From positions 186,001 to 250,000 of the forward strand of contig NZ_FNYD01000001.1 of the NCBI RefSeq assembly GCF_900109035.1: a stretch of 64,000 bases of DNA, given 5' to 3'. The DNA comes from Cribrihabitans marinus (GTDB taxonomy: Bacteria > Pseudomonadota > Alphaproteobacteria > Rhodobacterales > Rhodobacteraceae). Positions 43,993 to 53,572 of this stretch are shown here, piece by piece. The notes under the pieces were generated by a model that was given only the letters and a program-made list of their open reading frames with translations, did no database searches and was not told the DNA's origin. Each line of letters opens with the position of its first letter. The stretch's first letter is position 1. The translations under genes were made by a program, and so were the position numbers.

Positions 43993-44609
43993 TCGACTCC
44001 GCTTTCCTGATCACGGCATTCGTCTCGCTTTTCGTGGTGATCGACCCGATCGGCCTGATGCCACTGTTCATCGCGCTGACCCAGGACAACACCGCGCATG
44101 AGCGGCGCACCATCGCCATCCGCGCCTGCCTGACCTCGGTCTTCCTGCTGGTGCTGTTCACCGCGCTCGGCGAGGCGGTGCTGGGCTTCGTCGGCATCTC
44201 GATGGCCGCCTTCCGTGTGGCGGGCGGCGTCCTGCTGTTCCTGACCGCGCTCGACATGCTGTTCGAACGGCGCACGAAGCGGCGCGAGGACCGGACCGAG
44301 GAGGAGGATTTTCCCGACCCCTCGATCTTTCCGCTGGCGATCCCGCTGATCGCCGGTCCGGGCTCCATCGCCACGGTGATCCTGCTGGCCGGGCAGAAAC
44401 CGGGGATCGAGGGGCTTGCCGCCGTGATCGCGATCATGTTCAGCGTGGTGGCCATCGTCTTCGGTTTCTTCATGCTGGCCGGCCCGATCGAGCGTATCCT
44501 GGGCAAGACCGGCACCGTGGTCGTCACCCGCCTGCTGGGCATGTTGCTGGCCGCCCTGTCGGTCCAGTTCATCCTCGACGGTCTGCGCGACTTTGGATTT
44601 GCCGCCTGA
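43989..44609 (+). CDS. MarC-family integral membrane protein
   Basis: This 206-residue protein has about six hydrophobic helices, with VVIDPIGLMPLFIALTQD and IPLIAGPGSIATVILLAG as typical MarC segments. The function of the family is unsettled; a transporter role is supposed. It overlaps the ABC-F gene by 4 bp (ATGA). Confidence 0.91.
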   Translation: MIDSAFLITAFVSLFVVIDPIGLMPLFIALTQDNTAHERRTIAIRACLTSVFLLVLFTALGEAVLGFVGISMAAFRVAGGVLLFLTALDMLFERRTKRREDRTEEEDFPDPSIFPLAIPLIAGPGSIATVILLAGQKPGIEGLAAVIAIMFSVVAIVFGFFMLAGPIERILGKTGTVVVTRLLGMLLAALSVQFILDGLRDFGFAA

Positions 44610-44648
44610 GCGCCTATATCCAGACCGGACAAAGCGGGAGCCCTGACC

Positions 44649-45230
44649 ATGGACGCGGACAACACGGCGCGAATTCTCTATCTCAGCCTGCTGGGCGCCG
44701 CGGTCGCGTTCTGGTTCTTCACCCAGAACCGGCAGAGCCTGGGCAAGACGATGCAGATGGTCGCGGCCTGGGTGTTCATCTTCATGGGCGTGATCGCGGT
44801 GGTCGGCCTGTGGGAGGACATTCGCGGCACCGTCTCGCCCGGAACGCGGATGACCGTCACCGACAGCCGGGTCGAGGTGCCGCGCGCGCCGGACGGACAT
44901 TACTATCTGCAACTTCTGGTCAACGGCGAACCGGTCGATTTCATGGTCGACACCGGCGCCAGCCAGATGGTGCTGACCCAGCGGGATGCCGAGCGGGCGG
45001 GCATCGACCCCGACAACCTCAACTATTTCGGCCGCGCGATGACCGCCAATGGCGAGGTGCGCACAGCGCCCGCGCAGCTGGACAGCGTGACGCTGGGCCA
45101 GTTCACCGACAGCGACATCACCGCCTGGGTCAACGAGGGCGACATGGACCAGTCGCTGCTGGGCATGGAATACCTGCAACGCTGGTCGTCGATCCAGATC
45201 ACCGGCGGCGCGCTTGTCCTGGCCCGCTGA
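44649..45230 (+). CDS. Membrane-anchored retropepsin-like aspartic protease (TIGR02281 type)
   Basis: The 193-residue protein has two N-terminal membrane helices (about 9-24 and 36-54), then a clan AA domain with the catalytic DTGAS at residues 101-105. This is a single-lobe, retropepsin-like arrangement, so the active form should be a dimer. The active domain probably faces the periplasm. The substrate is unknown. Confidence 0.88.
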   Translation: MDADNTARILYLSLLGAAVAFWFFTQNRQSLGKTMQMVAAWVFIFMGVIAVVGLWEDIRGTVSPGTRMTVTDSRVEVPRAPDGHYYLQLLVNGEPVDFMVDTGASQMVLTQRDAERAGIDPDNLNYFGRAMTANGEVRTAPAQLDSVTLGQFTDSDITAWVNEGDMDQSLLGMEYLQRWSSIQITGGALVLAR

Positions 45231-45295
45231 GCTTGGCGCAAGCGCGGGTTCCGTCCTAAGGTGCCCGGCAACAAGCCCGGAAGGACCGCGCGATC

Positions 45296-45877
45296 ATGGC
45301 CATTCCACCCCCTGACGCCGATGACATCCGGGCCCTGATCGCCCTGTCGCGCCAGCGCATCGTCAGCTTCGGCTTCTGCCTGGGCAAGCGGCCGGGCACG
45401 GCGGTCATGGTGATGCATCGCGACCGGGACGCCAGCGTGATGGCCCGCAAGGCGCGGCAGCTGGGCGAGACGCCCAGGCTGGCCTTCGGGTTCCTGTCCA
45501 CGCGCGGCCGGGTGGTCACGCTGACCTGCGAGAACACGCCGCCCCCGCGCATCGCCAAACACGTCAAGAAGTTCCTCATGGGGCTTGGCCTGAAGGTCAA
45601 GGTGACGCTGGCGGCCCAAGGCAGTGCCGAGGCGCCGGACGAGGCCGACGAGGCCGACCCCGCCGAGACCACGAAACCCGTCCCGCGCGACGGCGACTGG
45701 GCGAAACTGCGCGAGGCCGTCGAATCCGCGGCCCGCCGGACAATCGAAGAGACCCCGGCGATCGGCGACAAGCTGACCGCCGCGCTGGCCATTGCCGACC
45801 GCAAGGCGCGCAGCGGCGACCGCCGGGGCGCGGCGCGGGCGTTGCGCCAGATCGTGCAGGCCTTCGGTCTGAACTGA
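45296..45877 (+). CDS. Conserved hypothetical protein, 193 residues
   Basis: This soluble, basic protein starts DIRALIALSRQRIVSFGFCL. The first 105 residues form a compact part, with TPRLAFGFLSTRGRVVTLTC as a beta-rich core. An acidic Pro/Ala-rich linker and a helical C-terminal part (LREAVESAARRTIEETPAIG) follow. I do not recognise a function. It is convergent with the flavoprotein gene, with 2 bp between stops. Confidence 0.75.
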   Translation: MAIPPPDADDIRALIALSRQRIVSFGFCLGKRPGTAVMVMHRDRDASVMARKARQLGETPRLAFGFLSTRGRVVTLTCENTPPPRIAKHVKKFLMGLGLKVKVTLAAQGSAEAPDEADEADPAETTKPVPRDGDWAKLREAVESAARRTIEETPAIGDKLTAALAIADRKARSGDRRGAARALRQIVQAFGLN

Positions 45878-45879
45878 GC

Positions 45880-46644
45880 TCAGCCCTCGCGGCGGATAAA
45901 GGGGGAATGGCTGGCCGCATCGGGGCGCAGCTGGCCCTGCGCGTCGAACTCGGCATCGGCGTTGAACCTCAGCGCCGGCCGGGCGTCGAACCCGGCGATC
46001 ACCCCTTCCTGTGCGGCGAGCGCCGCCGTCAGCCGCGCCTGCAGCGCCCGTTGCGCCGCGCCCTCGTGATAGCCGTGCACGCCATGCACCGAAACCGGAT
46101 CGAGAACCGTGAAGCCGAGGTAGCGCAGCGTATAGGCCACGGGCCACAGCAGCAGCGACAGATCCCCTTCCTTGCCGCCGGGGCCGCATTCCACCTCGGT
46201 CGCGCCGGTGGTGACGCAAAACATCGCCTTTCGGCCCAGAAAGCGGCCCCGGTCGAACCGCTCGTCGACGCTGTGCAGCGCGCCATGCACCAGCACCCGG
46301 TCGAACCACCCCTTGAGCACCGCCGGCGGCGCAAACCACCAGAGCGGGAAGTGAAAGATCACCCGGTCGGCGGCCTGCAGCTTGGCGATCTCGCCCGCCA
46401 CGTCGCGCGGCAGGCCGTTGCCATCGGGCCGCCCGCCTTGCGCCTTGAGCGGATCGAAGGGCTGGTCCTTTTGGACCTGAGCATAATGCTCCGCCCGCTC
46501 GACCGCATCGAAACGCTGGCCGCACAGATCCGACCACAGCACCTTGTGGCCAAGTCGGCGTGACGCCTCTGCGCTGGCCTCGGCCCAGGCCCCGTTGAAC
46601 GAACGCCGCTCGGGATGTGCCAGGACGATCAGGGTGGTGGTCAT
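45880..46644 (-). CDS. NAD(P)H-dependent quinone oxidoreductase-like flavoprotein
   Basis: The 254-residue protein has the flavodoxin-like fold of the NQO/MdaB family: LIVLAHPERRSFNGAWAEAS near the N terminus, then VIFHFPLWWFAPPAVLKGWFDRVL. It probably reduces quinones or other electrophiles with NAD(P)H through FMN or FAD. The start at 46644 gives a clean family N terminus. It lies just after holC on the same strand. Confidence 0.9.
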   Translation of the reverse strand: MTTTLIVLAHPERRSFNGAWAEASAEASRRLGHKVLWSDLCGQRFDAVERAEHYAQVQKDQPFDPLKAQGGRPDGNGLPRDVAGEIAKLQAADRVIFHFPLWWFAPPAVLKGWFDRVLVHGALHSVDERFDRGRFLGRKAMFCVTTGATEVECGPGGKEGDLSLLLWPVAYTLRYLGFTVLDPVSVHGVHGYHEGAAQRALQARLTAALAAQEGVIAGFDARPALRFNADAEFDAQGQLRPDAASHSPFIRREG

Positions 46645-46660
46645 GGCGTGTCCTTGCCGC

Positions 46661-47119
46661 TCAGGCCTCGGCCTTCTTTTCCCACCGTCCCGATTCCTCG
46701 GACCAGTATTGCGCCGGACATCCCGCACCGGTCAGCGCCTTCCACTGGTCGCGCGCGGTCTGCACCGCCTGCGGGTCGGTGCCGTCGAACAGGATGCAGA
46801 CCCGTTCCAGCGCCGCAACCTCGTCGGGCGCCACCTCGGCCCCGTCCACCGCCATCACGCAGACCGCCCCGTTGGGCGCCTCGGCCGCCGTGGTCAGCAG
46901 GATCGGCTGGTCGGCGTCATGCGGCCCGCCTGCGCGGCCATGCGGCAGGAACCCGTCCTCGGGCCCCAGCCAGAGCCTCTCGTCCAGCCAGTCGAGCCGG
47001 CCCGGATCGCGCCCGCGGACGGCGATGCGCCAGCCGGCGCCGCGCGCCTTGTCCAGAAGGACCGGCAGGGTCTCCTCCAGCGGGCGGCGCGTCAGGTGAT
47101 AGAAATAGACCGCGCCCAT
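46661..47119 (-). CDS. holC: DNA polymerase III subunit chi
   Basis: The 152-residue protein has the HolC pattern VYFYHLTRRPLEETLPVLLD and DQPILLTTAAEAPNGAV, with a Trp/Lys-rich C terminus. Chi links the clamp loader to SSB. It lies in a pepA-VOC-holC order; pepA-holC is a common neighbour pair. Confidence 0.9.
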   Translation of the reverse strand: MGAVYFYHLTRRPLEETLPVLLDKARGAGWRIAVRGRDPGRLDWLDERLWLGPEDGFLPHGRAGGPHDADQPILLTTAAEAPNGAVCVMAVDGAEVAPDEVAALERVCILFDGTDPQAVQTARDQWKALTGAGCPAQYWSEESGRWEKKAEA

Positions 47120-47521
47120 TCAGCCCGCCGCCGCATGGGGATCATAGTCGCCGAAGCTCCTGATATGGCCCTCGGGGTCGCGCACCGAGAAATTCGAACC
47201 GCCATAATCCTGCGCCTCGAGCGGCATCACGATCTCGGCTCCGGCGGCGGCGATCCGGTCGTGGCGCGCGGCCACGTCATCGACCACCGCATAGACCGCC
47301 GTGGTTTCGCCGCCGACCTTGGCGGGATCGACCATGAACCGGCCGAAATCGCCGCCGTTCCACGGGCCGAACATGAACATGCCCTGCCCCAGCATCAGCT
47401 GCGCGTGCACGATCGCTCCGCTTGCGTCGCGGTGAACCGCGTGTTCGCTCGGGCCGAACACGCCGGTCAGAAACTTCAGCGCGGCCTCGCAGTCATGGTA
47501 TCGGGTGGCGGCGATCAGCAT
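47120..47521 (-). CDS. VOC/glyoxalase-fold protein
   Basis: The 133-residue protein shows the VOC layout: YHDCEAALKFLTGVFG, VVDDVAARHDRIAAAGAEI and FSVRDPEGHIRSFGDY. The latter resembles the PhnB/glyoxalase class. GAGGATCCCGCA lies before the ATG at 47521. It fills the gap between pepA and holC with no spare base before holC. Substrate unknown. Confidence 0.87.
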   Translation of the reverse strand: MLIAATRYHDCEAALKFLTGVFGPSEHAVHRDASGAIVHAQLMLGQGMFMFGPWNGGDFGRFMVDPAKVGGETTAVYAVVDDVAARHDRIAAAGAEIVMPLEAQDYGGSNFSVRDPEGHIRSFGDYDPHAAAG

Positions 47522-47567
47522 TGCGGGATCCTCGTGGCGGCGGCTCTGCGCCGCCAAGATATCACGA

Positions 47568-49058
47568 TCAGTCGCCGGTTTCGAACTTGTCCTTCACCAG
47601 CCGGTCCAGCGCCCGCACGCCCCACCCGGTCGAACCCTTGGGCGCATAGGCACCTTCGGACTTCACCAGCGCGACACCGGCGATGTCCAGGTGGATCCAG
47701 GGTGTCTCGTCCTTGATGAAACGCTGGAGGAACTGCGCCGCGGTGATTGAGCCCGCGGGCCGTCCGCCGACGTTCTTCATGTCGGCGATGCGCGATTTCA
47801 GCTGTTCGTCATAGGCCTTGCCCAGCGGCATCCGCCAGGCGCCCTCGTCCTCGGCCGCGGCCGATTTCAGGAAGGCATCGCAGAGCGTGTCGTTGTTCGA
47901 AAAGACCCCGGCGTTCTCATGGCCCAGCCCGATGATGATCGCGCCGGTCAACGTCGCCAGGTCGATCACCCCGGCGGGGTTGAACCGGTCCTGCGCGTAC
48001 CAGAGCACATCCGCCAGGACCAGCCGCCCCTCGGCATCGGTGTTGATGATCTCGACCGTGTCGCCCTTCATCGATTTGACCACGTCGCCCGGGCGCGTGG
48101 CATTGCCCGAGGGCATGTTCTCGACCAGGCCCACCAGTCCCACGACATTGGCCTTGGCCTTGCGCAGCGCCAGCGCGCGCATGGTGCCGGCCACGACCCC
48201 GGCACCGCCCATGTCCATGGTCATGTCCTCCATGCCGCCGGCGGGCTTCAGCGAGATCCCGCCGGTGTCGAACACCACGCCCTTGCCCACGAGCGCCAGC
48301 GGCGCCTCGTCCTTTTCGCCGCCGCTCCACTGCATCACCACCACTTTCGAAGGGCTGTCCGAGCCTTGCCCGACGCTCAGCAGCGTGCGCATCCCGAGTT
48401 TTTCCAGCGCATCCTCGTCCAGCACCTCAACCTTGAGCCCGAGATCCTCCATGGCCTTCAGGCGGTCGGCGAACTCGGTCGTGGTCAGCACGTTGGCCGG
48501 CTCGTTGACCAGATCGCGGGTCATCATCACGCCCTCGGCCGCCGCCTGCAGGGGCGCGAACGCCTCGGCCGCGGCGTCCGGCTTGGAATGGGCGATGGTA
48601 ATCTCGGCCGTACCCTTGTCGTCCTTGTCGTCATCCTCGGCGGATTTATGCGCGTCGAACTTGTAGCTGCGCAGGGCAAGCCCCAGCGCCAGGTCGGCCG
48701 CGCGCCCCTGGTTGCCCGCCATCAGCAGAAGCGGCTTGCCGCCCAGCCCCTTGGCCAGCGCCGCGCCGGCCTTGCGCGTCTCGGTCGCATCGGCGCGGCG
48801 CGGCAGGATCAGCACATCGAGCGCCTCGGCCGCCAGTCCCGCGGGCCAGGCCAGCGAGATCACGTCGCCGCTTTTAACCTTGGAGAACCGCTTGCTGTCG
48901 ACCAGCCGGGCCAGCGCCCCCTTGGTCAGCCGGTTGGCCCGACGTGCCCCGGGATCCAGCTTGCCGTCGGGCGTCACGATCACCGCGACGCGGCCTTCGG
49001 CGGTTGCGATGGCGTCCAGGTCGGTGGGCTGGAATCGGATCGGGATCGTGCGGCTCAT
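47568..49058 (-). CDS. pepA: Leucyl aminopeptidase
   Basis: The 496-residue M17 aminopeptidase has the metal/active-site motifs GKGVVFDTGGISLKP and NTDAEGRL (residues 339-346). It removes N-terminal residues from peptides. The ATG at 49058 has GAGGAG upstream. It is divergent from lptF, a common arrangement in proteobacteria. Confidence 0.95.
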   Translation of the reverse strand: MSRTIPIRFQPTDLDAIATAEGRVAVIVTPDGKLDPGARRANRLTKGALARLVDSKRFSKVKSGDVISLAWPAGLAAEALDVLILPRRADATETRKAGAALAKGLGGKPLLLMAGNQGRAADLALGLALRSYKFDAHKSAEDDDKDDKGTAEITIAHSKPDAAAEAFAPLQAAAEGVMMTRDLVNEPANVLTTTEFADRLKAMEDLGLKVEVLDEDALEKLGMRTLLSVGQGSDSPSKVVVMQWSGGEKDEAPLALVGKGVVFDTGGISLKPAGGMEDMTMDMGGAGVVAGTMRALALRKAKANVVGLVGLVENMPSGNATRPGDVVKSMKGDTVEIINTDAEGRLVLADVLWYAQDRFNPAGVIDLATLTGAIIIGLGHENAGVFSNNDTLCDAFLKSAAAEDEGAWRMPLGKAYDEQLKSRIADMKNVGGRPAGSITAAQFLQRFIKDETPWIHLDIAGVALVKSEGAYAPKGSTGWGVRALDRLVKDKFETGD

Positions 49059-49194
49059 CTCGGGCTCCTCGGTGGTTGTGACGGGCAACAGGTAACGCGC
49101 CGCCCGGGGCTTGACCAGATAGCAGTTTTCCCCGCCCGGCAATTGTTCTAAGGTCCGGCGAAATGGGCAGTCTCGCAGGGACCAGGGGGTCGCA

Positions 49195-50328
49195 GTGTCA
49201 CGGTACGACAGATATGTGCTGTCGCAATTTCTGCTGTTCTTCGGGTTTTTCGCCCTGATTCTGGTCTCGGTCTTCTGGATCAACCGCGCCGTGGTGCTGT
49301 TCGACAGGCTGATCGGAGACGGGCAGTCCGCCCTCGTCTTCCTCGAGTTCACCGCGCTGACCCTGCCCAACCTGATCCGCATGGTGCTGCCGCTGGCGGC
49401 CTTTGCCGCCGCCGTCTATGTCACCAACCGGCTCAACGGCGACAGCGAGTTGACGGTGATGCAGGCCACCGGTTCCAGCCCCTGGCGGCTGGCGCGCCCG
49501 GCGCTGGTCTTCGGGCTGTTCTCGGCCGCGATGATGCTGGTTCTGACCAACGTGCTGCTGCCCGCCTCGATCAAGCAGCTCGAGGTCCGGGAGGACGAGG
49601 TGGCGCGCAACGTCACCGCGCGACTGCTGAGCGAAGGCAGCTTCCTGCACCCGGCCTCGGGCGTGACCTTCTATATCCGCCAGATCGACGCCGACGGGAC
49701 GCTCAAGGATGTCTTCCTGTCCGACCGGCGCAAGCCCGGCGAGACCGTGACCTATACCGGTGCGCGGGCCTATCTGGTCCGCGACGGGGCGCGCGCGAAC
49801 CTGGTGATGGTCGATGGTCTGGCGCAGCGGCTGAACGAGGCCGAGAACACGATGTCGAGCACGGTCTTTTCCGATTTCTCTTATGATATCAGTAGCCTGA
49901 TCGACAAGGGCGACAGGGAAACGCGAAACATCCGCGCTATTCCCACGGGCGAGCTGATACAGAGCGCGGATGCGATTTCACAGACCGATGGCTACACCCC
50001 GGGGCAGATCGCCGAGGAGTTGCACCTGCGGTTCGCGCGGGCGCTGGTCTGCGTGGCCGTGGCCCTGATCGGATTCTCCTCGCTGTTGCTGGGCGGGTTC
50101 TCGCGTTTCGGCGTCTGGCAGCAGGCCTTGCTGGCCTTCCTGATCCTCGTGGCGCTCGAGCTTCTGCGCGGCGCGGTGACCGAGCCGGTCCTGAAGAACG
50201 CGGCCATGTGGCCACTGATCTACCTGCCCACCGTGCTGGGCCTGGCCATCGCGGCGGTCTTCCTGCGCATATCCGGCCGGCCCCTGTCGGTGATCCTCAA
50301 ACGACGGTCGGGCGAGGTGGCGCAATGA
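49195..50328 (+). CDS. lptF: LPS export ABC permease LptF
   Basis: The 377-residue inner-membrane protein (GTG start, AGGGGG upstream) has a pair of N-terminal helices, a periplasmic beta-jellyroll-like part and C-terminal helices, as in LptF. The first residues SRYDRYVLSQFLLFFGF fit. It pairs with LptG and LptB to extract LPS from the inner membrane. Its last bases overlap lptG. Confidence 0.93.
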   Translation: MSRYDRYVLSQFLLFFGFFALILVSVFWINRAVVLFDRLIGDGQSALVFLEFTALTLPNLIRMVLPLAAFAAAVYVTNRLNGDSELTVMQATGSSPWRLARPALVFGLFSAAMMLVLTNVLLPASIKQLEVREDEVARNVTARLLSEGSFLHPASGVTFYIRQIDADGTLKDVFLSDRRKPGETVTYTGARAYLVRDGARANLVMVDGLAQRLNEAENTMSSTVFSDFSYDISSLIDKGDRETRNIRAIPTGELIQSADAISQTDGYTPGQIAEELHLRFARALVCVAVALIGFSSLLLGGFSRFGVWQQALLAFLILVALELLRGAVTEPVLKNAAMWPLIYLPTVLGLAIAAVFLRISGRPLSVILKRRSGEVAQ

Positions 50329-51422
50329 TCCTGGACCGCTATTTCGCGCGCCGCTTCCTGCAAAGCTTCCTGATCATCGGCGCGGTGTTCCTGACCCTCA
50401 TCCTGCTGATCGACCTGATCGAGCAGCTTCGGCGTTTCGAGGGGATCGAACTGGGTTTCGGCCAGCTGGTGAAACTGACGCTGCTGAACGCGCCCTCGGC
50501 GATCAGCGAGATCCTGCCGCTGGTGATGATCCTGTCCACCGTGGTTCTGTTCGTCGGACTGGCGCGCAGCTCGGAACTGGTCGTCACCCGCGCGATCGGG
50601 CGGTCCGGCATCCGGGCGCTGCTGGCACCGGGCATCGTGGCCCTGCTGATCGGCGGGCTGGCGGTGACGACGCTGAACCCGATCGTGGCCGCGACATCCG
50701 AGCGTTACCAGCGCCTGTCCGACACGTTCCGCAACGGCGGCCCCTCGGTCCTGTCGCTCAGCGGCGAGGGGCTGTGGCTGCGCCAAGGCAGCCCGCGCGG
50801 GCAATCGGTGATCCACGCCACCGGGTTCGGCGAAGAGGGTGCGGTGCTCTATGACGTGTCGATCCTGACCTATGCGCGCGACGGCGGCCCGGTGCGCCAG
50901 ATCCGCGCCGAAAGCGCGCGGCTCGAAGGCCAGACCTGGATTCTGAACAGCGCCAAGGTCTGGCCGCTGTCGGCAGGGCTGAACCCCGAGGCGGGCGCGG
51001 CCGAACACGAGGCGCTGGAGATCCCGACAACGCTGACCCAGGAGAGGATCCGCGACAGCCTGGGCCGCGCGAGCAGCATCTCGGTCTACGACCTGCCCGA
51101 CATGATCCGGCAACTGCGCCAGGCCGGTTTCTCGACCAAGCAGCACGAGGTCTGGCTGCAATCGGAACTGGCGCGGCCCCTGTTCCTGCTGTCGATGGTG
51201 CTGGTCGGCGCGGCCTTCACCATGCGGCACACCCGGTTCGGCGGCACGGGGACGGCGGTTCTGATCACCATCCTGCTGGGCTTCACGCTCTATTTCATCC
51301 GCAACTTCGCCCAGGTTCTGGGCGCCAACGGGCAATTGCCGGTGACACTCGCCGCCTGGGCGCCGCCGGTGGCGTCAATCCTGCTGACCATCGGTCTGCT
51401 CCTGCATGCGGAGGACGGATGA
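50325..51422 (+). CDS. lptG: LPS export ABC permease LptG
   Basis: The 365-residue protein (ATGA overlap with lptF) starts MILDRYFARRFLQSFLIIGA and has six predicted helices around a periplasmic domain, as in LptG. ELARPLFLLSMVLVGAAF is a typical C-terminal segment. It is translated together with lptF and lptD. Confidence 0.94.
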   Translation: MILDRYFARRFLQSFLIIGAVFLTLILLIDLIEQLRRFEGIELGFGQLVKLTLLNAPSAISEILPLVMILSTVVLFVGLARSSELVVTRAIGRSGIRALLAPGIVALLIGGLAVTTLNPIVAATSERYQRLSDTFRNGGPSVLSLSGEGLWLRQGSPRGQSVIHATGFGEEGAVLYDVSILTYARDGGPVRQIRAESARLEGQTWILNSAKVWPLSAGLNPEAGAAEHEALEIPTTLTQERIRDSLGRASSISVYDLPDMIRQLRQAGFSTKQHEVWLQSELARPLFLLSMVLVGAAFTMRHTRFGGTGTAVLITILLGFTLYFIRNFAQVLGANGQLPVTLAAWAPPVASILLTIGLLLHAEDG

Positions 51423-53572
51423 TGCGAGGCCGGGTCTTGGCCCTTGTCACGGCCCTGGCGACAGCGCTGGCGGCACCGGTGCGAGGCACAGCGCAGAACC
51501 TCGAGGCCCCGCAAGCGGGCGCCCCGGCAGTTCTGGTCGCGGATGAGGTCTTCATCACGCCGGAACGCCAGCTCATCGCCAAGGGCAATGTCGAGGCCTA
51601 CCAGGGCGACATCCGGCTCAGCGCCCAGGGCATCATCTTCGACCGTGACAGTGGCCAGTTGACCCTCGAAGGCCCGATCCGCATCGACCAGGGCGGTTCC
51701 GTGACCATCCTGGCCGATACCGCCGAGATGGATGCGGGGCTGCAGAACGGGCTCCTTCGCGGCGCGCGGATGGTCTTCGACCAGCAGCTGCAACTGGCCT
51801 CGCTGCAGATGACCCGGGTCGGCGGGCGCTATACGCAGCTTTACAAGACCGCCGTAACATCCTGCAATATATGCCAAAACGGAGGTCCGCCGCTGTGGCA
51901 GGTGCGCGCACGAAAGATCACGCACGATCAGGAGGAACGCCAACTCTACCTGGAAGGCGCGCAATTCCTGATCCGCGATGTCCCAGTGTTCTATTTTCCC
52001 GGCCTGCGCGTGCCGGACCCCACTCTGGACCGGGCCACCGGATTCCTGATCCCGTCGATCCGCAGCACGTCGCAGCTGGGCACCGGGGTGCGGATCCCCT
52101 ATTTCATCCGCCTGGGCGATCACCGCGACCTGACGCTGACGCCCTACATCTCGTCCAAGACGCGGACGCTGGGCCTGCGCTATCGCCAGGCGTTCCGGAC
52201 CGGGCGCATCCAGCTCGAGGGGGCCTATACCCGCGATGACCTGATGCCCGATGACGACCGCGGCTACCTGTTCGCCGATGGCCAGTTCTTCCTGCCTGAC
52301 GACTTCCGGTTGCGCTTCGACATCAAGACCACCTCGGACAACGCCTATCTGGTCGATTACGGCCTGCCGGACCTGGACCGGCTGCGCAGCGAGATCGCGC
52401 TGGAACGGGTCCGCCGCGACAGCCTGTTTCATGTCGGCCTGATCCACTACAAGACGCTGCGGGACGGCGAGGATGCCGAGCAATTGCCGCAGGAAATCGT
52501 CGATCTCGGCTTCCAGCGGCGCCTGTTTCCGACCGCGATCGGCGGCGAGGTGCGGCTCGGCTTCCTGCTGCACGGCTACCGCCGGCCCTCACCCGTGGAC
52601 GTGCTTGGCCGAGACATCACCCGGGCCACCTTCGATGCCGAGTGGCTGCGCAGCTGGACGATGGCGTCGGGTCTGCGCGCGGACTGGCGGATCGGAACGG
52701 CGGTGGACGGGTTCCGCGTCAGCGATGACGACAACTTCCCGCCCGAGTCGCTTCGCATCACGCCGCGCGCGGCGCTCACCCTGCGCTATCCGATGACCCG
52801 CGCGACGGAAACCGGCGCCACAGACTACATCGAACCGATCTTCCAGATCGGCTGGGCCGATACGACCGGCGACGACGTGCCGCGCGACGAAAGCAACTTC
52901 GTCGAGTTCGACCAGGGCAATCTGCTGGACCTGTCGCGCTTCCCGGCCCCCGACGCCCGCGAGGACGGGCTGACCGCGGTGCTGGGCCTGAACTGGGCCC
53001 GCTACGCGGCCAATGGCTGGCAGTTCCGCGGCACGGTCGGCCAGGTCTATCGGCAGGAGTCGGACCCGCGGTTTTCCAAGACATCGGGCCTCGGTGGCAA
53101 GGCCTCGGACCTGCTGCTTGCGGGCCAGATCCAAACCGGCACGGGCCTGTCTCTGGCCGGGCGCGGGCTGCTCAACAGCGCGTTCAACCTGTCCAAGGCC
53201 GAGCTGCGCGGGGCATGGCAGAACGACACGGCGCGGCTGAGCGGCACCTATGTCTGGCTGGGCCGCGATCCGCAGGAGGACCGGGACCTGGCGGTCTCGG
53301 AAATCTGGCTCGACGGCGGCTATGACCTCAACCGGCACTGGACCGCCCTGGGCGACATCCGCTACGACATCAACGACAGCCGCCCGATCAATGCGGGTCT
53401 CGGGTTGATCTACCGCAACGAATGCCTGACCGTTAACATCTCGGTCAGCCGGCGCTATACCTCGTCGGAGAGCGTTGAACCCTCGACCGATTTCGGCCTA
53501 TCCATCTCGCTCAACGGCTTTGCCGTGGCGGGCGCAAACAAAGAATACAGGCGATCATGCAGCAGCACCTGA
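51419..53572 (+). CDS. lptD: LPS assembly protein LptD
   Basis: The 717-residue outer-membrane protein has a signal peptide (VLALVTALATALAAPVRG), an OstA-type N-terminal domain with beta-repeat sequence and a large C-terminal barrel. The cysteine-bearing segment TSCNICQNGGPPLW is characteristic, and more cysteines lie near the C terminus. It inserts LPS into the outer leaflet with LptE. The start overlaps the lptG stop (ATGATG). Confidence 0.93.
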   Translation: MMRGRVLALVTALATALAAPVRGTAQNLEAPQAGAPAVLVADEVFITPERQLIAKGNVEAYQGDIRLSAQGIIFDRDSGQLTLEGPIRIDQGGSVTILADTAEMDAGLQNGLLRGARMVFDQQLQLASLQMTRVGGRYTQLYKTAVTSCNICQNGGPPLWQVRARKITHDQEERQLYLEGAQFLIRDVPVFYFPGLRVPDPTLDRATGFLIPSIRSTSQLGTGVRIPYFIRLGDHRDLTLTPYISSKTRTLGLRYRQAFRTGRIQLEGAYTRDDLMPDDDRGYLFADGQFFLPDDFRLRFDIKTTSDNAYLVDYGLPDLDRLRSEIALERVRRDSLFHVGLIHYKTLRDGEDAEQLPQEIVDLGFQRRLFPTAIGGEVRLGFLLHGYRRPSPVDVLGRDITRATFDAEWLRSWTMASGLRADWRIGTAVDGFRVSDDDNFPPESLRITPRAALTLRYPMTRATETGATDYIEPIFQIGWADTTGDDVPRDESNFVEFDQGNLLDLSRFPAPDAREDGLTAVLGLNWARYAANGWQFRGTVGQVYRQESDPRFSKTSGLGGKASDLLLAGQIQTGTGLSLAGRGLLNSAFNLSKAELRGAWQNDTARLSGTYVWLGRDPQEDRDLAVSEIWLDGGYDLNRHWTALGDIRYDINDSRPINAGLGLIYRNECLTVNISVSRRYTSSESVEPSTDFGLSISLNGFAVAGANKEYRRSCSST